DNA of 40,339 nucleotides. Origin: an archaeon (GTDB taxonomy: Archaea > Nanobdellota > Nanobdellia > Pacearchaeales > UBA284). The translations under genes and the position numbers were made by a program. Below the pieces are notes generated by a model that made no database searches, was not told the origin of the DNA, and was given only the letters and a program-made list of their open reading frames with translations. Below, in pieces: positions 16,959 to 25,317 of this stretch (the first letter of the stretch is position 1; every line of letters starts with the position of its first letter). The DNA lies in the NCBI GenBank assembly GCA_020343435.1, contig CP070794.1, positions 84,923 to 125,261 of the forward strand. The letters run 5' to 3'.

Positions 16959-17474
16959 ATGTTACCAAAGTTAAGACTTAAGAATAAACGTGGACAAGCA
17001 GCTATGGAGTTCTTAATGACCTATGGATGGGCTATTTTAATTGCTATTATTGCTATTGCAGCATTAATTGCATTTGGTGTCTTAAACGTAGGACAGACAA
17101 CAGCAAACGTATGTACCGCTTCAACTCCATGGGGATGTATTGAAGCAAGAGCAGATGCTAGCGACGCACACGCCCAAGTAACAATTCAAAATAGTGGAGA
17201 TCAGGCTTATAGAGTTTTAAATGTAACTTTAAAGGGTACTTATGGAGGGTCTTCTTATACTTGCTTTATTAATGCTAGTCAGGCTCGAAAACACGATGCT
17301 GATGCACAAGTATCGTACACTCTTAATGAAAGTTGTCCAGCTATCGCTGAAGGAAGTAAACTAAAAGGAACTTTACAGATTTCATATAAGAGATGTGAAG
17401 ATGCTACTTGTGCTGTAGGAGCAGGGTTATTACAGGAATCTAGCGGAAATTTCGCACAAACTGTACAAGCTTAA
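16959..17474 (+). CDS. type IV pilin-like protein with class III signal peptide
   Basis: The start LRLKNKRGQAAMEFLMTYG fits the archaeal class III signal peptide: a basic stretch and glycine before a hydrophobic helix with Glu at mature position 5. Cleavage is expected after Gly12 by a prepilin peptidase. The helix WAILIAIIAIAALIAFGVL forms the filament core. The head domain of about 125 residues has six cysteines. No archaellum genes are nearby, so it is more likely an adhesive pilus subunit than an archaellin. A strong GAAAGGAGG and T-rich tracts after the gene suggest a highly expressed, monocistronic unit. Confidence 0.88.
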   Translation: MLPKLRLKNKRGQAAMEFLMTYGWAILIAIIAIAALIAFGVLNVGQTTANVCTASTPWGCIEARADASDAHAQVTIQNSGDQAYRVLNVTLKGTYGGSSYTCFINASQARKHDADAQVSYTLNESCPAIAEGSKLKGTLQISYKRCEDATCAVGAGLLQESSGNFAQTVQA

Positions 17475-17481
17475 GTCTAAA

Positions 17482-17525
17482 AAAATCCTTTATTTTTTCT
17501 TTTTCTTTTTTTTAATTTTTAAGAA
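17482..17525 (+). terminator. T-rich terminator after the pilin gene
   Basis: Following the pilin stop there are repeated T-runs (TTTATTTTTTCTTTTTCTTT and more), a typical archaeal factor-independent termination tract. Confidence 0.55.
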
Positions 17526-17569
17526 AAACTTTAATAGTTCTAGATATTTATGCCAGATAAACATAGGGT

Positions 17570-17599
17570 AAAATTAATAAACTTTAATTTATTAATTTT
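17570..17599. repeat. perfect 12-bp inverted repeat before the endonuclease gene
   Basis: Left arm AAAATTAATAAA (17570-17581) and right arm TTTATTAATTTT (17588-17599) are exact reverse complements around a 6-base spacer, ending three bases before the ATG at 17603. It could be an operator or a leader hairpin. The arms are entirely A/T, so chance is a real alternative. Confidence 0.45.
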
Positions 17600-17602
17600 T
17601 AT

Positions 17603-18520
17603 ATGAACTTTGATAAAAATCTAACATCCATCCATGCATATATCTGTGCTGATGGTTATGTAATTAAAAATCCAAAAAACCAAAAACATAAATATTATAA
17701 AATTGGTTTTAGGAACAAAAATCCAGTTCTCCTGAAAGACTTCCAAAACAAATTTGAAAAAGTTTTTGGATCAAAACCCAGGTTAATTAAAGGGCAAAGA
17801 TGCGAAATAGGATCAAAAAAAATTTATGAATTATTAACAAAAGAATTTGGAAGTTTTTATTCTAAAGAATGGAGAATACTCGAAATGGATAATGATCTTC
17901 TACCTTTTTGGTTAAGGTCTTTTTTTGATTGTGAAAGTTGGGTTTATATTCAATCTCACAAAAACAGGCAAATTGGGTTAGATTCTGTTAATGAATCAGG
18001 AATCAACCAAATTAGAAGATGTTTAATGAAGTTAGGAATAAAAACAAAAAAACAAATAAAAAAAGAAGGGAGGATTTTTAGATTACTTATTTTGGGTAAG
18101 GAAAACATATTTCGTTTTAAAGATAAGATTGGATTTCTTCATCCAGAGAAATCGCAAAAACTCAATGAAGCTATCAAAGATTATGTAGATTATTTTTGGA
18201 ATTTTCCTACAGATAAGGAGAAACTTAATGGTTTTCTTAGGAAATTTCTTAAAAAGAAAGTTAGAATAAGGAGAAAAAGATTCATAAGGATAATATCAAA
18301 AGAAAAAGAAAATTTAGATCGTTTGGCACAAATACTCAAAACTATGTATTTTGTAGATAGTTTAATTTATGAGAGGATAAATGGTCTTAGAAATATCTAT
18401 TATGAACTAAACATTAATAAAAGAGGGGAAATTAATAAGTTAATAAAAAATAAGTTAATTAAAGACATATTTAAAAATGTACAAAGAAAAACTCAAAAAG
18501 ATAGGCAATTCAACCTATGA
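17603..18520 (+). CDS. LAGLIDADG homing endonuclease-like protein
   Basis: Two LAGLIDADG-like motifs are visible: IHAYICADGYV (residues 10-20, acidic residue Asp17) and WLRSFFDCES (103-112, acidic residue Glu111). Both catalytic acids are therefore kept and the 305 residues fit a single-chain two-motif enzyme. The rest is very basic, as expected for DNA binding. It is free-standing, with no intein splicing motifs around it, and its 3' end runs 44 bases into rtcB in another frame. Such enzymes cut long target sites; some act as regulators. The overlap suggests either insertion just ahead of rtcB or translational coupling. Confidence 0.82.
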   Translation: MNFDKNLTSIHAYICADGYVIKNPKNQKHKYYKIGFRNKNPVLLKDFQNKFEKVFGSKPRLIKGQRCEIGSKKIYELLTKEFGSFYSKEWRILEMDNDLLPFWLRSFFDCESWVYIQSHKNRQIGLDSVNESGINQIRRCLMKLGIKTKKQIKKEGRIFRLLILGKENIFRFKDKIGFLHPEKSQKLNEAIKDYVDYFWNFPTDKEKLNGFLRKFLKKKVRIRRKRFIRIISKEKENLDRLAQILKTMYFVDSLIYERINGLRNIYYELNINKRGEINKLIKNKLIKDIFKNVQRKTQKDRQFNL

Positions 18521-19901
18521 ATTACTTCCAATAGGGGAAATGAGGGTTCCAGTTAGAATCTTTACTTCTACCTCCCTCCTTAAAGAATTAGATGAAGGAG
18601 CCATTACCCAATTAGTTAATGTTTCTTACTTGCCAGGAATCCAAAAAGCAGCTTTTGGAATGAGTGACATGCACATTGGTTATGGTTATCCTATTGGGGG
18701 TGTTGGAGCATTTACAAAACAAGGAGTTATTTCAGTTGGAGGAGTAGGTTTTGATATTAATTGTGGTGTTAGAACTTTAAGATCTAACTTATTTCTAAAA
18801 GATGTTAAACCAAAAATAAAACAATTAACAGATCAATTATTTAGAGATATTCCTGCTGGTTTAGGTTCAAGAGGAGAAATAAGATTAACTAATGACCAAG
18901 TTAGTGAAGTGTTAATAAAAGGTTCTGAATTTGTAATTAATTTAGGATATGGAAAAAAATCTGATTTAGATTTTACAGAATCTTATGGAAAAGTTAAGAA
19001 TGCAAATCCAGACAATGTTTCAGAATTAGCTTTGAAAAGAGAAAAGAAACAAGTTGGAACATTAGGATCTGGAAATCATTATTTAGAAATTCAGTATGTG
19101 GATGAAATTTATGATAAGGAAACAGCAAAAGCCTGGAAAATAGATAAAAATCAAATTCTAATAACTTTACATTGTGGATCAAGAGCTTTAGGGCATCAAA
19201 TTGGAACAGATTATCTCAAAGTTTTAGCAGAAGCTTCAAGAAAATATGGGATTCCTATTAGAGAAAAAGAATTAGTTTGTGCTCCTATAACAAGCGAAGA
19301 AGGACAAAAGTATTTTACAGCAATGAATTGTGGAATTAATTATGCTTTTGCAAACAGGCAAGTTATCTCTCATTTAACAAGAAAAGCATTTACAAGAGTT
19401 TTCCCTAAAGAAAGTTTAGAAATGTTATATGACATTGGGCATAATACCTGTAAAATAGAAAAACATGAAGTTGATGGAAAAGAATTAGAATTATATGTTC
19501 ATAGGAAAGGAGCAACCAGAGCTTTTGCTCCTGGAAGAGACGAATTGAATTCTATTTATAAAAAAACAGGACAACCAATTATTATTGGAGGAACAATGGG
19601 GACTTCTTCTTATTTATTAGTTGGGACTAAAGAAGGAGAAGAAAAAGCATTTGCATCTGTTTGCCATGGTTCTGGAAGAGCAATGTCAAGAACCAAAGCA
19701 AAACATCAATGGAATGGAAAACAAGTTATTGATGAATTAGCAAAAAAAGGAATTTATGTTAGATGTCACAGTTTTCCTGGTTTAGCTGAAGAAGCTCCAA
19801 TGGCTTACAAACCTGTTGATGATGTTGTTAATGCAATTCATGATGCTAAACTTGCACGAAAGGTTTTAAAACTTAAACCTATAGGGAATATTAAAGGTTA
19901 A
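18477..19901 (+). CDS. rtcB: RNA-splicing ligase RtcB
   Basis: RtcB joins RNA 2',3'-cyclic phosphate or 3'-phosphate ends to 5'-OH ends using GTP and Mn2+; in archaea it seals tRNA exons. Signature residues are present: GGVGFDINCGVR (metal-binding Asp and Cys), GSGNHYLEIQ, LHCGSRALGHQ, YDIGHNTCKIEKH, GTMGTSSYLLVG, and CHGSGRAMSRTKA containing the guanylylated histidine. The first residues, KKIGNSTYELLP followed by MRVPVRIF, match the family N terminus, so the start at 18477 is correct even though it lies inside the endonuclease gene. At 474 residues it has no room for an intein, although RtcB is a common intein host. Confidence 0.95.
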   Translation: MYKEKLKKIGNSTYELLPIGEMRVPVRIFTSTSLLKELDEGAITQLVNVSYLPGIQKAAFGMSDMHIGYGYPIGGVGAFTKQGVISVGGVGFDINCGVRTLRSNLFLKDVKPKIKQLTDQLFRDIPAGLGSRGEIRLTNDQVSEVLIKGSEFVINLGYGKKSDLDFTESYGKVKNANPDNVSELALKREKKQVGTLGSGNHYLEIQYVDEIYDKETAKAWKIDKNQILITLHCGSRALGHQIGTDYLKVLAEASRKYGIPIREKELVCAPITSEEGQKYFTAMNCGINYAFANRQVISHLTRKAFTRVFPKESLEMLYDIGHNTCKIEKHEVDGKELELYVHRKGATRAFAPGRDELNSIYKKTGQPIIIGGTMGTSSYLLVGTKEGEEKAFASVCHGSGRAMSRTKAKHQWNGKQVIDELAKKGIYVRCHSFPGLAEEAPMAYKPVDDVVNAIHDAKLARKVLKLKPIGNIKG

Positions 19902-19902
19902 G

Positions 19903-20190
19903 ATGGGATCTAAAAACTTAGTACTTGGTGTTTTGGGACGAGGAGAAGGAGAACACATTCCTGGGAAGATAGAAAAGACAGAATACTGTTTAACCACACC
20001 ATTAAATGCTGTGGTTCAGCTTGCTAAATTAGTTTATTACAGGTTAACTACAACAATAGAAGATATGCGCTCTATAAATTATATTCCTGGTAAGTTTTGT
20101 CAATCATATCCTATTATAACCAGGGGACCTTGTAATAGCTTAACAAGAAGGGTAAGGGATTTTTTTAACCCTGACGAAGAAAATCTTTAA
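19903..20190 (+). CDS. unknown 95-aa protein after rtcB
   Basis: The ATG follows the rtcB stop by one base, so it is probably translated from the same mRNA. The sequence (MGSKNLVLGVLGRGEGEHIP, later RGPCNSLTRRVRDFFNPDEE) has no signal peptide or membrane span and shows no family that I recognise. The tight coupling suggests a role with RtcB or RNA repair, which is inference only. An AACCACA/TGTGGTT dyad within the gene could fold, so a structured RNA is an outside alternative. Confidence 0.55.
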   Translation: MGSKNLVLGVLGRGEGEHIPGKIEKTEYCLTTPLNAVVQLAKLVYYRLTTTIEDMRSINYIPGKFCQSYPIITRGPCNSLTRRVRDFFNPDEENL

Positions 20191-20223
20191 ATACCCTTGT
20201 GACTTTAATTAAAAATAAAAGGG

Positions 20224-22341
20224 ATGATGATACAAAAAATAGATCATCGTAAACGGAAATCTAAGAATTTTTCTCTATCCGCTTTACCTTTAGTTATTGT
20301 TGTAGTCTTATTAATAGCTTTAGTTTTAATTCCAGAACCAGGTACAACTTCAAAAACAATTTCTGATTTTAATATAACTCCTAATGAGTATGTTGGGGAG
20401 ACCCCCTTAACAGGATTATTAAGAATAAATATGACTCCAACAGACCACATCCCTTTAAACATGAATGTAAGTTTCAGTATTTTATCTTACTTTCCCCTTT
20501 ATTATGTATGTGGAGATGCTTATGACTTTGAATGGTATGATATTAATGGGACAAAGTTATCTACAAGTCCAGAATATGAATTTTGTAATAATATGAGTGG
20601 AGGAACTGTATTTAGAGATTGTAAAGTTTTTAACAAAACATGCTGTCCTTATGGTGTTTCAGGAAAAAATTATGGTAATCTTTTATGTAGCAATACACCT
20701 GAAGCTGCTGGTTATTGTGGTGATAAATGTATTCCTTCAAAAAGCATGTTTACTTTCAGTGATTTAGTTTCAAAATCAACTACTCCTAATAAAGACAATA
20801 TTTCAATTGCTCAGTTTAAGTATAGTGGTATTAATTTTGATGGTGCAGGACCAGGATATGGTTATTGTTATGATAATTCTGGAATTGAAATCCTTGAACC
20901 TTTTGAGAGTTTAACTTGTAATGATACAGATGGTGGAAAAAATTATTTGGTTTTGGGATCTTGTAAAGATTTAACTGCACAGTATCCTCTTTCAGATCGT
21001 TGTTATGAGGGGCAAAATCTTCAAGAGTGGTATTGCAATTCTGTGAAAGTTGATTCTAATCCTTACAAGCATTGTTTTAATGATAATTGTTTAAGTGCGT
21101 ATTGTGATCGGATAGGATCTTTTAGTGAAGGATGGTATTCTATGTGCGGGGGAGTTGAGGTTTCAATTGGTCCGATTCCAACAAAATGTGAGGATTTAGA
21201 TCCTTTAGTTTATGCTCCAAAATGCGATCAGGCAAGTGGGAAATGGATGTTCCCACCATATTGCGCTTATGAAGATTACTCTTGTGGAGATGCTGGAAGT
21301 TGTTCAAATGGTGCTTGTTTCTCTTCAAAAATAAATTGCTCTGGATGGAACAATTCTTATGATATTAGTTTATCAAACCTTGGGCTAACTGCACCATCAG
21401 ATCTTGCAAAATACCTTTTAGTAATTAATTTCAGTCATCAAACAGCAACTTCTATTACAGGTACAATTCTTGATATTAATCGTACAATAAATAAAACATT
21501 CATAGTATCTTCAGTTCCAACACATAAGGCTTGTGTTGGTTCACAATGTGTTATTGTTTCTGGTTCTGGAAGTGATGAGTGTCAGAATGATTCACAATGT
21601 CAGTGTAGTCCAACATGGAGATGTGGTAATTGGACCTCTTGTTCAAATGGTAGAAGGAGTAGATCTTGTTATGATTCTACTGGATGTAGAGATAACTATA
21701 CACAATATGAGAACTGTACAGCTCCTTGTAATTCTTATTGGACTTGTGCATGGCAAAGGTGTGTTGGAGATGTTCAAAAGAAAGTTTGTACAGATGCTTA
21801 TAATTGTACTCCTAGTAACTCTAGTTATGATTTACAAATTAGGGATTGTTGTGTAGAAGAGTGGTCATGTAATCAATGGGGATTATGTAGAGATGGAGTT
21901 CAAACCAGAGATTGTTGGGATTCTGAAAATTGTGGAACAGAATTTGATAAATTACCTGAAACACAGAATTGTAGAGAAACTTCTGGAGGAACACTCTTTG
22001 TATGGATATTAATTGTAATCATCGCAGCAATTGTGGTATTCTTCTTAGTAATAAAGTCTCATGGATTTGGTTCTTTGTTTAAGAGCAATAAACCAAGATT
22101 TAGATCTGGGCCAGGATTTGGATCTATGCGAGATAGTTTTCCAAAACCATCTTCATTAGATAGGCCACAGGAAACTCCAAGGGCAGAACCAAGTGAAAGA
22201 ATGAAATTTTCACAATTAGTTAATTATATGAAAAGAGCATTAAAGAATGGATTATCTAAACATGAAATTGAAGATAGGTTATTAAGAAGAGGATGGCCAA
22301 AATCTATGGTTGATGATGCTTTTGAAAGCTTATTCTCTTAA
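20224..22341 (+). CDS. double-anchored cysteine-rich surface protein with three TSP1-like modules and a C-terminal helical module
   Basis: The 705-residue product has an N-terminal hydrophobic helix at about 20-38 (ALPLVIVVVLLIALVLI). A long cysteine- and asparagine-rich outer domain follows. Three thrombospondin-like modules follow at about 462 (WRCGNWTSCSNGRRSRSC), 501 (WTCAWQRCVGDVQKKVC) and 544 (WSCNQWGLCRDGVQTRDC). A second membrane helix is at about 592-612. The cytoplasmic tail ends in a small helical unit (ALKNGLSKHEIEDRLLRRGW, about 670-690), similar to a short helix-turn-helix module common at the ends of archaeal membrane proteins. It lies after rtcB but behind its own AT-rich promoter region. 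Confidence 0.82.
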   Translation: MMIQKIDHRKRKSKNFSLSALPLVIVVVLLIALVLIPEPGTTSKTISDFNITPNEYVGETPLTGLLRINMTPTDHIPLNMNVSFSILSYFPLYYVCGDAYDFEWYDINGTKLSTSPEYEFCNNMSGGTVFRDCKVFNKTCCPYGVSGKNYGNLLCSNTPEAAGYCGDKCIPSKSMFTFSDLVSKSTTPNKDNISIAQFKYSGINFDGAGPGYGYCYDNSGIEILEPFESLTCNDTDGGKNYLVLGSCKDLTAQYPLSDRCYEGQNLQEWYCNSVKVDSNPYKHCFNDNCLSAYCDRIGSFSEGWYSMCGGVEVSIGPIPTKCEDLDPLVYAPKCDQASGKWMFPPYCAYEDYSCGDAGSCSNGACFSSKINCSGWNNSYDISLSNLGLTAPSDLAKYLLVINFSHQTATSITGTILDINRTINKTFIVSSVPTHKACVGSQCVIVSGSGSDECQNDSQCQCSPTWRCGNWTSCSNGRRSRSCYDSTGCRDNYTQYENCTAPCNSYWTCAWQRCVGDVQKKVCTDAYNCTPSNSSYDLQIRDCCVEEWSCNQWGLCRDGVQTRDCWDSENCGTEFDKLPETQNCRETSGGTLFVWILIVIIAAIVVFFLVIKSHGFGSLFKSNKPRFRSGPGFGSMRDSFPKPSSLDRPQETPRAEPSERMKFSQLVNYMKRALKNGLSKHEIEDRLLRRGWPKSMVDDAFESLFS

Positions 22342-22343
22342 AG

Positions 22344-23224
22344 ATGAAAAGAGCTGTTCTTTCTTTTTTAATCCCTTTTCTTGCTGTTCAAGCTGTAGAA
22401 AGAGTTCATAATGTTTTTGTTGGAGAAAAGTTTTTAGTTCATATAAAGATCCAGGATATGATGTTGTGAGAGTTATAGGATCAAATGTCCCTGTTCCAGA
22501 GGACACTGCTAGCATGGCTTTAGAAACTGCTATTTTCCAAGAGTATTTAGATAAAGATTTTTTTCAAGAAGAATTAGCTCACGATGCTATTATAGCTGGA
22601 GTAGTTAAAGATAATTTGGGACAATATGTTATTTCTAATGTTCCAAGATGTGTTGTTAAAGGATTAACACAAGGAGCACTTGGCGAACAGTACACTAAAC
22701 CTATTTTAGATGTTTGGGAAGATCTATCTGAATTTAGATTTGAAGAAGGAATTCATAAACTAAAACAACTTCCAGATGATGTAGAAGAAAGTGCTTTAAG
22801 ATACACTGGTGTTGGATGCATATTATCTGATCCTTACTATTACAATGGTGTTGAGGTTTGTGCAACTGCTAATCAATTTTTTTCTCATTTATCCTCTCTA
22901 GAAAGTTTTGGTAATCAAAAACCCCCAGTATATAATACTGCAGATTTTCTTGCTAGAGATCAAATTACTTTAAGGGCAAAGCTAAGACCCTTACCAAGAT
23001 TTTTAGGTTCATTATACAGAGAATTAAAAGGAATGAACTTAATGGATGAGACTTGTAGAACAATCATGGCTGGAGAAGTTTCTTCTTTAAGAGGGAGAAT
23101 GTTAGATATAGTTCACCAAACAGATGCTTATCAAACCTACATGGATTCTGTTAATCTCGGAAAATTAAAACATTTAGCTATTCATCCAAAAGTCTATGCA
23201 TCAAGATTCAGAAGAATTCATTAA
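22344..23224 (+). pseudogene. secreted protein of about 290 aa interrupted by one frameshift
   Basis: From the ATG at 22344, two bases after the previous stop, a clear signal peptide (MKRAVLSFLIPFLAVQAVER) runs 41 codons and stops at about 22467-22469. An open frame shifted by one base continues from about 22430 (VFSSYKDPGYDVVRVIGSNV) to 23224 without interruption. Adding one T to the TTTTT run at 22431-22435 would join them as GEKFFSSYKDPGYDVV. I therefore read one gene, either truly frameshifted or carrying a homopolymer sequence error. The body of 250 residues is mostly helical and has no family I recognise. Its 3' end overlaps the convergent tmk by 24 bases. Without the joint, the downstream part could start at the GTG at 22466. 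Confidence 0.6.
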
Positions 23225-23815
23225 CAAATCAATTTCTTTTTTTATATCTTTGAATATCTCTTTTTCTGAACGATTAGAATCAATAATTTTTATATTGTGA
23301 TCTAAGAATGTTGGTAATTTCAAGAATTGTTTTCTTACTTTTGTTAGAACTCCTTGTTTTTCAAAATAAGATTTCTTTTCTCTTGTTTTATTATATTTTT
23401 GTTTTATTCTTTCGATTGCTATTTTTATAGGAACATCTAATATGAATATGATATCTGGTTTTATGAATCCTGATATATAAGATTGCCAATCCTTTTCTTC
23501 TAACTGGTATGTCAGAGTACTATAGATATACCTGTCACAGATTACTGTTATTTCAGAATTAAGGTTATCTTGAATTTTTCTTTGATGTTCTTTGCTATCT
23601 TGTGTGAACAATTCTATCCACTTCTCTTTTTTAATACGACCAGCTAACTTTTGTCTTAATAAATCATCAATCATCTTTCCATGTTGTCCTTCTGTTGGTT
23701 CTGATGTGTGAAAAACCTTAATTCCTTTTTTCTCTAAGTATTTTTGTAGAAGTAAAGCTTGAGTTGTTTTTCCATTCCCATCAATTCCATCAAGTACAAT
23801 GAATAAATGTTTCAT
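23201..23815 (-). CDS. tmk: thymidylate kinase
   Basis: Phosphorylates dTMP to dTDP with ATP for DNA synthesis. The P-loop GIDGNGKTT (residues 10-18), TSEPTEGQHG, the DRY motif in ICDRYIYSTLTYQ and PDIIFILDVPIKIAIERI are in the right order, and 204 residues is the family length. The LID region carries basic residues (KYNKTREKKSYFEKQ). It starts with a four-base overlap with the YjbQ-family gene, so the two form an operon. Its end overlaps the convergent secreted-protein gene. Confidence 0.94.
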   Translation of the reverse strand: MKHLFIVLDGIDGNGKTTQALLLQKYLEKKGIKVFHTSEPTEGQHGKMIDDLLRQKLAGRIKKEKWIELFTQDSKEHQRKIQDNLNSEITVICDRYIYSTLTYQLEEKDWQSYISGFIKPDIIFILDVPIKIAIERIKQKYNKTREKKSYFEKQGVLTKVRKQFLKLPTFLDHNIKIIDSNRSEKEIFKDIKKEIDLLMNSSES

Positions 23816-24198
23816 TTTATCTGAACATAAATTTTTCTAATTCTTGGGCCATCAAACTCGCATAACATGATCCCTTGGTAAGTTCCAAGAGCTAGTTTAC
23901 CTTTTTCTATAGGGATTGTTACAGAAGGCCCAATAATTCCTGCTTTAATATGGGAATCTCCATTCCCATCATGAATATCATGTTTCCATTTCCCTTTTGG
24001 AATCTGTTTTCTCAGATAATCTAATAGATCATCGCAAACTTTCTGATCATAATTTTCATTAATTGTTAAAGCAGCAGTTGCATGAGGAATATAGACTAAA
24101 CAAATTCCTTGTTTTGTTTTTGAGACTATCTTCTCAACTTGAGATGTTATATCTAAAACCTCCTCTCTTTTTGAAGTCTTTACTGTAAATGTTTCCAT
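23812..24198 (-). CDS. YjbQ/UPF0047 family protein
   Basis: The 128 residues match the family throughout: LVYIPHATAALTINENYD, then HDGNGDSHIKAGIIGPSVTI and LALGTYQGIMLCEFDGPR. Members are small trimeric proteins with clustered His and Asp residues; some have weak thiamin phosphate synthase activity in vitro, but the cellular role is unclear. It heads a two-gene unit with tmk (four-base overlap). The divergent gap to rnp3 is only 33 bases, with a TATA-like TTTATAAAG on the minus strand. Confidence 0.92.
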   Translation of the reverse strand: METFTVKTSKREEVLDITSQVEKIVSKTKQGICLVYIPHATAALTINENYDQKVCDDLLDYLRKQIPKGKWKHDIHDGNGDSHIKAGIIGPSVTIPIEKGKLALGTYQGIMLCEFDGPRIRKIYVQIK

Positions 24199-24231
24199 AA
24201 GGTTTTAATATCAGAATTCTTTATAAAACTT

Positions 24232-24816
24232 ATGAGAGAAAATACAGCATTCTTTTTAGGAAAAAGAAGCAAATCTTTAGAGAATCAACTAAAAGAATTC
24301 GGTTTTTCTAGTGTAATCTTTGTCAAAGAACTGAGAGAATTAAAAGATTTTAGAAATCTTAAGGAAAAGGATTATGATGCTTGTTTAGTTAGAACAAAGA
24401 ATTCTGATTTTTTTAGAAGGATTACTGATAAAGCTGTTAGTAAGTTTAAGAAAATCCTAGTTTTTGGTTTATCTGATCAAATAAACAGAGAAGCCTTAGA
24501 AAATAAGAAAGTTTTTGCTTTAGTTTCTCCAGAACATGGAAGAATTAAAGATCTGCTTTATCAAAGGGATTCTGGTTTGAATCATGTTTTATGTAAAATA
24601 GCTTTTAGAAACAAGAAGAGAATTATTTTTAACTTTGCAGAAGTTCTAAACAAGACTGAAAAAGAACAAGCTAGTTTATTGGGAAGAATGTCTCAGAATT
24701 TATTGTTGTGTAAAAAAGATAAGGTTGATTACTTATTTACAATAATTTCTAGTTCAGTTAAGGATTTTACTAATTTTAAGAAATTAGAGAGTTTTGAAAG
24801 AGTGTTGAAGAATTAG
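24232..24816 (+). CDS. rnp3: RNase P protein component 3 (Rpp30)
   Basis: A protein subunit of archaeal RNase P, which removes 5' leaders from pre-tRNAs. The C-terminal half has the family pattern: ALVSPEHGRIKDLLYQRDSG, LNHVLCKIAFRNKKRIIF, then EQASLLGRMSQNLLLCKKDK. The N-terminal half has beta/alpha repeats consistent with the TIM-barrel-like fold, though it is divergent. The length of 194 residues is on the small side of the family. The short gap to the divergent gene and the ATG close after TTTATAAAACTT suggest a leaderless transcript. Confidence 0.88.
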   Translation: MRENTAFFLGKRSKSLENQLKEFGFSSVIFVKELRELKDFRNLKEKDYDACLVRTKNSDFFRRITDKAVSKFKKILVFGLSDQINREALENKKVFALVSPEHGRIKDLLYQRDSGLNHVLCKIAFRNKKRIIFNFAEVLNKTEKEQASLLGRMSQNLLLCKKDKVDYLFTIISSSVKDFTNFKKLESFERVLKN

Positions 24817-25187
24817 TGTTTTGATATTTTATCCACTTTTTTTTCAAGTCGATCTAATCTTCTTTTGATATCTTTCCACATATCTATCATTATTTCATGT
24901 GGGGGTTTTGGTCTAAATTCTGCTGGAACAGGTCTTCCTGTTCTTAGAAAATCAAGAACATGTTTTTCTCTTAATGAATAATATTTTTTACCTTCCCTCC
25001 AACCAGATTCTACCAATCCTATCTCTTCAAGTAATTGTAAATGAAAGTTAATTGTTTGGGGTTTTCTCTTGATTTCATTAGATATCTCTGTCAAGTACTT
25101 ATCTTTTTTAGCTAAAGTTAAAAGAATCTCTCTTCTTACATTGGAAGCTAATGCCTTATGAACGATGTGGTCAGATAATGGGGGCAT
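24813..25187 (-). CDS. ArsR-type winged-helix transcription regulator with C-terminal coiled coil
   Basis: Residues 1-75 are a winged helix-turn-helix (HKALASNVRREILLTLAKKD; recognition region KPQTINFHLQLLEEIGLVES; wing KKYYSL). A Pro-rich hinge (RPVPAEFRPKPPHE) and a coiled coil (DIKRRLDRLEKKVDKISK) follow. I see no metal-binding cysteines. It is divergent from the 43-residue gene at 25318, and the shared gap has two TTTCTA..TAGAAA dyads, which are good candidates for its operators. Its end overlaps the convergent rnp3 by four bases. Confidence 0.85.
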   Translation of the reverse strand: MPPLSDHIVHKALASNVRREILLTLAKKDKYLTEISNEIKRKPQTINFHLQLLEEIGLVESGWREGKKYYSLREKHVLDFLRTGRPVPAEFRPKPPHEIMIDMWKDIKRRLDRLEKKVDKISKH

Positions 25188-25218
25188 GGGTATAAGAATC
25201 GATTTTCATATAAAAGTC

Positions 25219-25241
25219 TTTCTATTCCAGTTTACTAGAAA
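25219..25241. promoter_or_regulatory. operator-like dyad 1, TTTCTA-N11-TAGAAA
   Basis: Arms at 25219-25224 and 25236-25241 lie between the divergent starts of the winged-helix regulator and the 43-residue gene, just upstream of the BRE/TATA of the latter. The half-sites are the same as in the longer dyad downstream. Confidence 0.45.
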
Positions 25242-25243
25242 AA

Positions 25244-25259
25244 CCGAAACATTTAAATA
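25244..25259 (+). promoter_or_regulatory. BRE/TATA promoter of the 43-aa gene
   Basis: CCGAAAC followed by ATTTAAATA (25251-25259) matches the BRE/TATA layout seen elsewhere in the window. Initiation is expected about 24 bases downstream, near 25282, inside the second dyad. Confidence 0.6.
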
Positions 25260-25267
25260 GTAGTTTG

Positions 25268-25293
25268 TTTCTATTTTATTAGAAAAATAGAAA
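25268..25293. promoter_or_regulatory. operator-like dyad 2, perfect 10-bp inverted repeat
   Basis: TTTCTATTTT (25268-25277) and AAAATAGAAA (25284-25293) are exact reverse complements around six bases. The site covers the expected transcription start of the 43-residue gene, where a bound repressor would block RNA polymerase. Confidence 0.6.
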
Positions 25294-25317
25294 TTAAACT
25301 TAATAGGAGGATAAAAA

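Noticed and set aside
17603-19901. Intein in rtcB
   Set aside because: RtcB is of normal length and all catalytic blocks are contiguous; the endonuclease lies upstream in another frame.
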